NCBI GenBank assembly: GCA_026394695.1 | Contig: JAPKXT010000145.1 | Coordinates: 1 to 8,997 of the forward strand | Direction of reading: 5' to 3' | DNA: 8,997 nucleotides | Source: Methanoregula sp. | GTDB lineage: Archaea; Halobacteriota; Methanomicrobia; Methanomicrobiales; Methanospirillaceae | In this document: in pieces, positions 1 to 6,199 of the stretch | Layout of the letters: every line of letters starts with the position of its first letter | Numbering within the stretch: the first letter of the stretch is position 1 | Made by a program: the position numbers and the translations under genes | Notes under the pieces: model-generated | Database searches by the model: none | What the model was told of the DNA's origin: nothing | What the model saw: only the letters and a program-made list of their open reading frames with translations

Positions 1-3000
1 GACTTAACCGGTTTTTCTACGGGTGAAATTCTCGGGAAAGGTGACTTTTGTTATGCGATACCGTTCTACGGGGAGCGCCGGCCGATCCTTATAGACCTTG
101 CCCTTAATCCTGACACATGCCTTCCGGAAATATACGATAATCTTTGCAGGGAGAATCAGAGTGTCACAGCCACGACCCGCCATGCGCGTCCTAAAGGAGA
201 GAACGTTATTCTCTGGGTGAGGGCATCTCCAATTACTGCTCAGAACGGGACCACCATCGGGGCGGTCGAGACCATCCGGGATATCACCCGGCAACAGCAG
301 ATGGAGGATCAACTCCGCGCATCAGAAGAGCGGTACCGAACATTTCTCAGTCAAAGCAATGAGGGCATCTTCCGGTTCGAGGCAGGTTGCGATATCCCGC
401 TCACCCTGCCGGTCGATGACCAGATCGCGCTGTTCGTTGAGCACGGGTATCTTGCGGAATGCAATGATGCGTTTTCACAGATGTACGGGTATGAAAGAGC
501 GGATGATATTATCGGCGCCAGTATCGGCCAGATAATGGCAATTGACAGCGATATCACGCTCGATTACATGCGTACGTTCATCCGGTCCGGTTACCGTGTC
601 GAGAATTTTGAGTCCATGGAAAAAGACCGGCAGGGAAACACCCGCTGGTTCTCGAACAGTTTAACAGGCATCATCCGTGACGGGAAGATTATCCGGCTCT
701 GGGGTGTTCAGCGGGACATCACGGATAAGAAAAAGGCAGAGCAGCAGCTGGCAGAAAGCGAGGCCAAGTTCCGGTTCCTGACCGAAAAGATGAATGACAT
801 TATCTGGGTAACTGACCTTAGTTTCCGAACCACCTATGTCAGCCCTTCAATTAAGAAAGTCATCGGGTTCCTGCCAGAAGAACGGATGCGGCAGGACGTG
901 ACCGAACAGATGACCCCGGAATCACTTAGCGTTGTCCGGACAATTCTTGCGCAGGAACTTGAGCGTGAACAAAACGATACTTCTGATCCTGACCGCACCA
1001 TTACCATCCCGCTGGATTACTACCATAAGGACGGTTCGACCGTCTTGCTGGAATGCGTGATATCCGGCATCCGTGATGATAATGGAGTCCTGACCGGAAT
1101 TCACGGGGTTTCCCGTGATATCACCGACCGGAAACGGGCAGAACTGGCGCTCGCGGAGAGTGAAACGAAATACCGGATGCTCATCGAGACACTCAACGAG
1201 GGTATCTGGGTCATTGACAAGGAAGCGGTCACGACTTTTGTGAACCCGAAGATGGCGGAGATCCTCGGGTATACTGTCGAAGAGATGAGAGGACGCAGTC
1301 TCTTTGCATTCATGGATGATAAGGAACATCAGATTTGTGAGCGAAATATCGAGCGCAGGAAGCAGGGGATCAAGGAGCAACATGACTTTGAATTCTTAAA
1401 AAAGGATGGGACAAGGATCTATACATCCCTTGAAACCACCCCAATTACAGGTAGAGGTGGAGAGTACCTTGGCACGATTGCCGGTGTTGCTGACATCACC
1501 CAACGCAAGAGGGATGAGGAAAATCTTCGTGTTGCTACGGAAAAGTACACAAAAGCGTTCCTCTCAACTCCTGATGCACTGACCATCAGTGAACTGGATT
1601 CCGGCCGGTTCATAGAAGTCAACGATGCCGCGATCAGAATTTTCGGGTACTCCCGGGACGAGTTGATCGGAAAAAACTCCCTTGAACTGGGAATCTGGCC
1701 GGATAAGATGGTGCGGGGGTCATTGGTCGAAAAGATCAGGACTCAGGGCAGAGTTGTGCAGTTCGAGGTTGTCGAGCGGCGCAAATCCGGTGAACTGTTC
1801 CATGCATCGGTCACTGCCGATACGATGTATATTGGTAACGCCAGCTACCTCATTGCGACCACCCGTGATATCTCCGACCGCAAACAGGTGGAGGTTAAAC
1901 TTCGGGAGAGTGAGGCCCGGTACAGCTCCCTGTTCACCAACAGCTACTCGGTATCCATTCTCATCGATCCCGATACCGGCAGGATCGTAGATGCCAATGA
2001 CGCTGCTGCCCGATATTACGGGTACTCCCGTGAGCAGCTGACGGCAATGGGCATTTTTGATCTCAACCGGCTGGACAAAAAAACCGTTATTCAGAATCTA
2101 ATCAGGGCTAAAGATGAACGGGCAAAGCATTTCTTCTCGACCCACTACATTGCCAGCGGTGAGAAACGCAACGTGGAGATCTTCTCCGGGCCGATAACCG
2201 TACAGGGAAAACCGCTCTTTTATTCCATCATTCACGACATTACTGAAAGGAAACGAGTGGAGGAATCGCTCAAAGAGAGTGAAGCGCGATACAGTTCCCT
2301 GTTCACCAACAGTTACTCGGTATCCATTCTTATCGACCCGGATACCGGGATGATTGCCGATGCAAACGAAGCGGCCACCCAGTATTACGGTTATTCAAAA
2401 GAACACCTCACTGCAATGGGAATCTTCGACCTGAACCGGCTGCCACAAGAGAAGGTTGTGCAAAATCTTGTGCATGCGAAGGACCAGAAAGCAAAACATT
2501 TCTTCTCAACCCATTACCTGGCCAATGGCGAGAAACGCAATGTAGAGATCTTCTCCGGGCCGATAACCGTACAGGGAAAAACACTCTTTTATTCCATTAT
2601 CCATGACATCACCGACCGGGTGCTGGCGGAACAGGCTCTACGGGACAGTGAAGCCCAGATGAACATGATTATCCAGGGCTCGCCGATCCCGAAGTTTGTC
2701 ATCGATACCCGGCACCGCCTCATTTCGTGGAACAAGGCACTTGAAGAGGCAACCGGGATCAAAGCACAGGACGTCCTTGGCACCAGCATGCACTGGAAAG
2801 CGTTCTACGAGAGTGAACGTCCCTGCCTGGTGGACCTGATCGTGGACGGGGCACTCGACAAGATACCTCAATTGTATGAAGGGAAGTACAGGAAATCCGA
2901 TGTAGCAGAAGAAGGGTACGAAGCGACAGATTTCTTCCCCCACCTGGGGAAGAAGGGCAAATGGCTCCGGTACGTGGCAGCGCCGATCAGGAACTATCAG

Positions 3001-4215
3001 CAAAAGATAATCGGGGCGATCGAGACCCTTGAGGATATTACCGATCTTATGGATGCGCAGCACTCCCTGCGCGAGAGCGAGAATCGGTACCGTACCCTGA
3101 TCGACCAGCTCCCCGACTTCGTGATCGTCCACCGCAACGGGATCCTGCTCTATGTGAACCCGGCAGCCACGAAAAACTTTGGATATGAACGCCAAAATGT
3201 GATCGGTAAATCCATCACCCTGTTCATTGCACCCGAATACCATGACATGGCAAAAATGGCGGTTATCAGACGGATGGCTGGCGAGGAAGTCCCGCCCTAT
3301 GAGATGACGATCATGGATCATGATGGCACAATCCATTCAATCCTCGTGAATGGTACACAGGTTATGTATGAAGGCGAACCTGCAAGCCTCAACGTCCTCA
3401 CTGATATTACGGTCATTAAAGAAGCTGAGGGGGTTATCCGTCGGGCAAACGAGGATCTCGAACGGCGGGTTGCGGAACGTACGGAATCGTTAACCAGGAC
3501 AAATATACAGCTGGAACAGGAAATCAAGGCACGGACCGCCGCCGAGCGGGAGATCCAACGATCACTGGAAGAAAAAGACCTCCTGCTCCGCGAGATTCAC
3601 CACCGGGTCAAAAACAACCTCCAGATCATTGCAAGCATGTTAAATCTCCAGTCACGGACGATTAAGGACGAAAATGTACTCAGTGCGATACGAGACAGCC
3701 AGAGCAGGGTGCGGGCGATGGCCCTCGTGCATGAACGGATCTACCGATCCCACAATATCGGGGAGATTGACCTGCGGGATTATCTCCAGTACATGGTACA
3801 GCAGCTCTTTATGTTCCATAATATCCCGCACACGAAGATTACTCTCACATTTACGATGGATCCGATCACCACTGATATCGACACGATCGTCCCTATCGGG
3901 CTGATCATCAACGAGATGGTCTCCAACAGCCTCAAGCACGCGTTCCCCGGTGAACGGAAAGGCAGTATCATAATTGAGGGCTCAAACCCGTCTCCGGACC
4001 TGCTCAGATTCACTTACCGGGATGATGGAGTCGGGATCCCCGATGATGTGGACTGGAAGAACCCCACATCCCTCGGGCTCCGGCTGATCTCGAGCCTTGT
4101 TGAGCAGTGTTCCGGCGAGATCACGATGGAACGCGATGGCGGTACGGTGTTTGCATTTACCATGCACACGAAAAAACCGGTAAAAATGCCGGGAGCGAAG
4201 GAGAAACCTGAGTGA
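1..4215 (+). CDS. Multi-PAS sensor histidine kinase, HisKA_2 family (5' end outside window)
   Basis: The frame is open from base 1 to the TGA at 4213-4215 (1404 codons visible), and PAS-like sequence already runs through codons 1-100, so the gene begins left of the window. The GTG at 217 lies inside the first PAS and is not a start. Counting from the first visible codon, PAS-type modules lie at about residues 1-100 (partial), 105-241, 250-375, 384-500, 509-625, 634-756, 757-879, 880-1014 and 1023-1137. Most begin L-x-E-S-E-x-(R/K)-(Y/F) and end in (R/A/H)DIT(D/E/Q)RK. A charged coiled coil (about 1144-1199) leads to the phosphoacceptor region EIHHRVKNNLQ with His-His at 1200-1201, typical of HisKA_2. 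The ATPase follows with N-box NEMVSN (1304), DDGVGIP (1341) and SLGLRLI (1357). No transmembrane segment or receiver domain is visible, so it is probably a cytosolic sensor that autophosphorylates on His and passes phosphate to an unlinked regulator. Ligands are unknown. The family assignment is firm. Confidence 0.95.
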   Translation, partial: DLTGFSTGEILGKGDFCYAIPFYGERRPILIDLALNPDTCLPEIYDNLCRENQSVTATTRHARPKGENVILWVRASPITAQNGTTIGAVETIRDITRQQQMEDQLRASEERYRTFLSQSNEGIFRFEAGCDIPLTLPVDDQIALFVEHGYLAECNDAFSQMYGYERADDIIGASIGQIMAIDSDITLDYMRTFIRSGYRVENFESMEKDRQGNTRWFSNSLTGIIRDGKIIRLWGVQRDITDKKKAEQQLAESEAKFRFLTEKMNDIIWVTDLSFRTTYVSPSIKKVIGFLPEERMRQDVTEQMTPESLSVVRTILAQELEREQNDTSDPDRTITIPLDYYHKDGSTVLLECVISGIRDDNGVLTGIHGVSRDITDRKRAELALAESETKYRMLIETLNEGIWVIDKEAVTTFVNPKMAEILGYTVEEMRGRSLFAFMDDKEHQICERNIERRKQGIKEQHDFEFLKKDGTRIYTSLETTPITGRGGEYLGTIAGVADITQRKRDEENLRVATEKYTKAFLSTPDALTISELDSGRFIEVNDAAIRIFGYSRDELIGKNSLELGIWPDKMVRGSLVEKIRTQGRVVQFEVVERRKSGELFHASVTADTMYIGNASYLIATTRDISDRKQVEVKLRESEARYSSLFTNSYSVSILIDPDTGRIVDANDAAARYYGYSREQLTAMGIFDLNRLDKKTVIQNLIRAKDERAKHFFSTHYIASGEKRNVEIFSGPITVQGKPLFYSIIHDITERKRVEESLKESEARYSSLFTNSYSVSILIDPDTGMIADANEAATQYYGYSKEHLTAMGIFDLNRLPQEKVVQNLVHAKDQKAKHFFSTHYLANGEKRNVEIFSGPITVQGKTLFYSIIHDITDRVLAEQALRDSEAQMNMIIQGSPIPKFVIDTRHRLISWNKALEEATGIKAQDVLGTSMHWKAFYESERPCLVDLIVDGALDKIPQLYEGKYRKSDVAEEGYEATDFFPHLGKKGKWLRYVAAPIRNYQQKIIGAIETLEDITDLMDAQHSLRESENRYRTLIDQLPDFVIVHRNGILLYVNPAATKNFGYERQNVIGKSITLFIAPEYHDMAKMAVIRRMAGEEVPPYEMTIMDHDGTIHSILVNGTQVMYEGEPASLNVLTDITVIKEAEGVIRRANEDLERRVAERTESLTRTNIQLEQEIKARTAAEREIQRSLEEKDLLLREIHHRVKNNLQIIASMLNLQSRTIKDENVLSAIRDSQSRVRAMALVHERIYRSHNIGEIDLRDYLQYMVQQLFMFHNIPHTKITLTFTMDPITTDIDTIVPIGLIINEMVSNSLKHAFPGERKGSIIIEGSNPSPDLLRFTYRDDGVGIPDDVDWKNPTSLGLRLISSLVEQCSGEITMERDGGTVFAFTMHTKKPVKMPGAKEKPE
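1900..2637 (+). repeat. Tandem duplication of one PAS module (2 x 369 bp)
   Basis: Two adjacent in-frame units, 1900-2268 and 2269-2637, are each exactly 123 codons long and encode PAS modules that match at about 97 of 123 residues by hand alignment (about 79%). Both begin L-(R/K)-ESEARYSSLFTN and contain MGIFDLNRL and NVEIFSGPITVQGK. The other PAS modules of this protein are far less alike, so this pair is a later internal duplication. Within the pair, bases 2176-2211 and 2545-2580 are identical over 36 nt. Confidence 0.9.
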
Positions 4216-4339
4216 GCTGCCGTACCATATCTGCTCTCATTTTCAATGCCCACAATCCTTTCCATTTCCGGCGGCATTACCGCACTTGTCGTAAGGTACC
4301 TGATGAGTCCGGTCAACTATCTCCTCATTTTATGCCATC

Positions 4340-4468
4340 ATGGAGATCATCCTGGTCATCATCGGGTTCTTTATCTTTGTTCTGATCTGGAACTCCCGGA
4401 AATATTTCGACAATTCATATGTCCTCATTATCGGCACATGTGGTAATGAAGTGCAAAGCGTGTTCTGA
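4340..4468 (+). CDS. Possible 42-residue single-pass membrane microprotein
   Basis: An ATG at 4340 opens 42 codons ending in TGA (4466-4468). The product starts MEIILVIIGFFIFVLIW, a clear hydrophobic helix at residues 2-17, followed by the basic stretch NSRKYF and a polar tail with one cysteine. This suggests an N-out or hairpin-free membrane anchor with a cytoplasmic tail. Many codons of the helix end in C or G, as in the neighbouring real genes. Against it: no good Shine-Dalgarno lies upstream of 4340, and no homologue is recognised. An in-frame TGA at 4304 limits upstream extension. It may be a real small protein, a remnant of a longer gene, or chance. Confidence 0.35.
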   Translation: MEIILVIIGFFIFVLIWNSRKYFDNSYVLIIGTCGNEVQSVF

Positions 4469-4512
4469 CGTTTTCCCGAATCAGAATATCAATTAAACTG
4501 CATATTTATCAG

Positions 4513-4518
4513 TTTTTT
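4513..4518 (+). terminator. T6 run, possible archaeal terminator
   Basis: Six consecutive T in an AT-rich stretch before the promoter of the gene at 4567. Archaeal transcription often ends at such runs. It could terminate kinase or microprotein transcripts. No hairpin is evident, so support is weak. Confidence 0.3.
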
Positions 4519-4527
4519 AGAGAAGCA

Positions 4528-4564
4528 TTAAATATCGTATCCCAGCATATGCCTATATGAGGAG
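4528..4564 (+). promoter_or_regulatory. TATA-like box and Shine-Dalgarno for gene at 4567
   Basis: TTAAATAT at 4528-4535 resembles an archaeal TATA box. A start of transcription about 25 bases later would fall near 4557-4560, giving a very short leader that just includes GAGGAG (4559-4564). The gap from GAGGAG to the ATG is only two bases, which is tight. Placement is inference from spacing. Confidence 0.45.
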
Positions 4565-4566
4565 TT

Positions 4567-4932
4567 ATGAGCAGGGAGAAGATCAAAGTCCCAAAAAAGG
4601 CATATGAGGAGTTAGTCGCCCTCCAGCGTGAAATTCATTTCACCCAGGACCACCAGGATACTGTTAAGAAAGCAGAAGACCGCGGGTACATGAATGCCTC
4701 CAACTGGATCCGGCAGAACGAGAATGCATACAAGATTGGATTTGCGTGGGGTTTTGAACCTATGGATGATGAACCTCAGGGAACTCTCCGGGATGTTCCG
4801 GTACGCCAGGCTTCGGAACCCAAACGAACAATCTCACGTCCCTCACCCCCGCCGAGTAAAAAGTCCCAGAAGTCAACAGGTTCCGGTGGTATCCTTGCCG
4901 GTATTAAGAACTGGCTCGGCAAATACTTCTGA
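4567..4932 (+). CDS. Uncharacterised 121-residue protein with C-terminal amphipathic tail
   Basis: I do not recognise a named family. Residues 1-65 are charged and probably helical (MSREKIKVPKKAYEELV onwards) and include NASNWIRQNENAYKIGFAWGF, which I read as one small helical domain. Residues about 70-105 form a polar, Pro/Ser/Lys-rich linker (SRPSPPPSKKSQKS). The protein ends in GGILAGIKNWLGKYF, a short amphipathic or membrane-binding-like helix set off from the domain by the flexible linker. There is no signal peptide and no cysteine. The start is supported by GAGGAG just upstream and by an upstream frame closed by TGA. It has its own TATA-like element and a T-rich terminator after it, so it is probably transcribed alone or with limited read-through into the next gene. 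Function is unknown; localisation to a membrane or partner through the tail is inference. Confidence 0.8.
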   Translation: MSREKIKVPKKAYEELVALQREIHFTQDHQDTVKKAEDRGYMNASNWIRQNENAYKIGFAWGFEPMDDEPQGTLRDVPVRQASEPKRTISRPSPPPSKKSQKSTGSGGILAGIKNWLGKYF

Positions 4933-4949
4933 TTATTTTTATCTTTTTT
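4933..4949 (+). terminator. T-rich terminator after the 121-residue gene
   Basis: Immediately after the TGA there are two T runs (T5 at 4936-4940 and T6 at 4944-4949) in a nearly pure A/T stretch with no strong hairpin, the usual form of an archaeal intrinsic terminator. Confidence 0.6.
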
Positions 4950-4984
4950 ACCATTGAACAAAACTACTATTTCCTCAAATAACG

Positions 4985-4990
4985 AAGGAG
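4985..4990 (+). promoter_or_regulatory. Shine-Dalgarno AAGGAG deciding the 4996 start
   Basis: AAGGAG ends five bases before ATG 4996. It sets the start of the 46-residue protein. The overlapping ATG at 4992 is in another frame and meets a stop after six codons. Confidence 0.75.
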
Positions 4991-4995
4991 AATGT

Positions 4996-5136
4996 ATGCC
5001 AGCCTGTTGTGACTGTATAAGTTATACACCAAAAACTACGGACCGGGGCGACTGCCGTATAAATGGTGAAACCACACCTGACCGTGACAGTGAACGATGT
5101 CCTTCACGTACGTTTATTCCAAAGCCGGTGAAATAA
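4996..5136 (+). CDS. 46-residue four-cysteine protein, putative Fe-S or zinc mini-protein
   Basis: The ATG at 4996 follows AAGGAG (4985-4990) with a five-base gap, an excellent ribosome site. A longer in-frame reading from TTG 4954 has none and would begin in the terminator. The product is small and hydrophilic with cysteines at 4, 5, 7, 20 and 35, i.e. C-x2-C-x12-C-x14-C with one extra Cys at 5. Other visible pieces are DCISY, GDCRING and RCPSRTF. The spacing resembles one half of the small subunits of the glycyl-radical enzymes 4-hydroxyphenylacetate decarboxylase and benzylsuccinate synthase, which bind [4Fe-4S] clusters in a HiPIP-like fold. That likeness is from memory of the pattern, and no radical enzyme gene is nearby, so metal binding is inference. 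It sits 22 bp before the next gene, probably in one operon. Confidence 0.75.
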   Translation: MPACCDCISYTPKTTDRGDCRINGETTPDRDSERCPSRTFIPKPVK

Positions 5137-5158
5137 TTTTACAAGAGACTCAGATACC

Positions 5159-5506
5159 ATGCCACGGGAACTTTCCGAAAAGGACATAACGATTTTAAAA
5201 AAACTTGCGCCGGAATGTGGCGACCTCACGTGCTCGGGTTCGGGGCACATGTTTCATTCAATCCTGCCCCCGGTCTCAAACCATTTTGCACAAGACAGCG
5301 ACGATTTTATCCAGCGAATCAGCCGGCTCTCGGTTGATGAACTTACCTACATCACGGATATGATCCGGAAAGGGGAGGAGAGCATGGGCTGCCTCCCGAT
5401 CGAGGATGTCGAAGCGCTCGTGCATCTTATCCATGACCGCCTCTCTCCGGAAATCGCCCGGAACGTTACCGCCGCGTATGAATCCGGCGATGAGTGTGAA
5501 CATTGA
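5159..5506 (+). CDS. Uncharacterised 115-residue Cys/His-containing protein
   Basis: The ORF runs from ATG 5159 to TGA 5504-5506. No named family is recognised. The N-terminal half contains PECGDLTCSGSGHMFHS (Cys20, Cys25, His30, His33) and LPPVSNHF (His42), which looks like a conserved, possibly metal-binding or catalytic segment. The C-terminal half is predicted helical (about 47-107), with LSVDELTYITDMI and a Gly-Cys78-Leu-Pro turn, then DVEALVHLIHDRL. The protein ends in a Cys113/His115 tail. There is no signal peptide or membrane segment, so it is probably cytosolic. No strong Shine-Dalgarno precedes 5159; the gene lies 22 bp after the four-cysteine gene and 13 bp before the HEAT-repeat start, fitting a co-transcribed trio. 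Metal binding is inference from the Cys/His pattern only. Confidence 0.8.
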   Translation: MPRELSEKDITILKKLAPECGDLTCSGSGHMFHSILPPVSNHFAQDSDDFIQRISRLSVDELTYITDMIRKGEESMGCLPIEDVEALVHLIHDRLSPEIARNVTAAYESGDECEH

Positions 5507-5519
5507 TTTTCCCTCTTGC

Positions 5520-5993
5520 ATGAACGACATTTCACCCCAGGTATCTGAACTCCGAAGTTCAGTCATAAAAAAGCGACGGACGGCAGCAGTATATTTGGGC
5601 AAATCCGCTGACCTGTCAGCGGTTCCCTACCTGATTGATGCCCTATCCGATACGCATCCCGGCGTCCGGAGTGATGTCGTTCAGGCATTGGGAAGACTGG
5701 GGGATTCCTCCGCTGTTTCAGCATTGATCGCCGCGCTTGATGACCCGGACCCGGTGGTTCGTGCAGCTGCCATTGCAGCAATCGGAAAGATTAAAGACCG
5801 GGATGCAGTCAACCCGCTTATCGGGTGCCTTCACGACAAGGAAATAATTATCCGGATCGGCGCTGCGGAAGTACTGGGGAAGCTGGGCGACAAACGGGCA
5901 ATAAGACCACTATTACTCCTCGGAAATGACCCCTATAGTGAGGTCCGTGAAGCGGCGGAAGCGGCATTAATGAGAATCCAGAAAAGAACCTGA
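5520..5993 (+). CDS. HEAT-repeat protein, five 31-residue repeats (PBS-lyase type)
   Basis: From ATG 5520 to TGA 5991-5993 the product has 157 residues and divides exactly into five 31-residue HEAT-like repeats plus two residues, starting at residues 1, 32, 63, 94 and 125. Typical units show (A/S)AV-x2-LI-x2-L-x-D-x4-VR-x2-A-x2-A(I/L)G. Such solenoids mediate protein-protein contacts and are common in methanogens. No catalytic residue is expected. An in-frame ATG at 5490 would add ten residues and overlap the previous gene by 17 bp, and the frame stays open upstream to 5406. Neither start has a clear Shine-Dalgarno. I prefer 5520 because repeat 1 begins exactly there. Being the last of three closely spaced small genes, it may bind the products of the two before it (inference). 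Confidence 0.85.
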   Translation: MNDISPQVSELRSSVIKKRRTAAVYLGKSADLSAVPYLIDALSDTHPGVRSDVVQALGRLGDSSAVSALIAALDDPDPVVRAAAIAAIGKIKDRDAVNPLIGCLHDKEIIIRIGAAEVLGKLGDKRAIRPLLLLGNDPYSEVREAAEAALMRIQKRT

Positions 5994-6098
5994 CATCCAA
6001 TCCTCTTTGATTCCTGTCTTATTTCCCTTGCAGACTGGCTCATGCTATTTGATCGATAGTACGTTATCTTCAAACAACGGCTTCTTGTGTAACGGGTG

Positions 6099-6105
6099 TT
6101 TTTTT
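6099..6105 (+). terminator. T7 run after the HEAT-repeat gene
   Basis: Seven consecutive T about 105 bases after the HEAT gene stop, in the spacer before the ABC exporter. It is a plausible archaeal terminator. No clear stem precedes it. Confidence 0.4.
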
Positions 6106-6187
6106 ACTTCCCATACATCCTGGTTATGACTAATGGTTAGTACAGCGTGTGGATTTTTATGGATACATGCCGAACTAATGGATTACC

Positions 6188-6194
6188 GGAGGTG
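6188..6194 (+). promoter_or_regulatory. Near-perfect Shine-Dalgarno GGAGGTG for the ABC ATPase
   Basis: GGAGGTG, continuing as GGAGGTGGACC, matches 9 of 11 bases of the ideal complement to the 16S 3' tail (GGAGGTGATCC). Five bases separate it from ATT 6200. No ATG, GTG or TTG in the ATPase frame lies within reach before 6293. An upstream TATA-like TTTTTAT (about 6154-6160) would give a leader of some 20 bases. Confidence 0.75.
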
Positions 6195-6199
6195 GACCG

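Larger units (their letters stand above)
4216..4566. other. Intergenic region between kinase and next gene
   Basis: This 351-base gap has no tRNA-like or repeat structure that I can see. Its left third (4216-4339) shows nothing convincing. The middle holds a possible 42-codon membrane microprotein (4340-4468). The right part holds a T6 run (4513-4518) that could end upstream transcripts, then a TATA-like element and a Shine-Dalgarno for the gene at 4567. Confidence 0.5.

Noticed and set aside
2638..3336. 232-codon open frame antisense to the kinase
   Set aside because: It lies wholly inside the strongly supported kinase, has no recognisable domain, and is explained by the codon bias of the sense gene. 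The same applies to the antisense frame at 922-1383.
4246..4446. 66-codon plus-strand frame after the kinase
   Set aside because: No ribosome site and a His/Leu/Cys-rich composition that looks random. The overlapping 4340-4468 frame is better.
4555..4614. 13-nt repeat ATATGAGGAGTTA at 4555-4567 and 4602-4614
   Set aside because: The second copy is ordinary coding sequence (Tyr-Glu-Glu-Leu) with no start codon after it. Two copies this short are likely coincidence.
4954..4995. TTG 4954 as start of the four-cysteine protein
   Set aside because: It follows a terminator and has no Shine-Dalgarno, while ATG 4996 has AAGGAG at proper distance.
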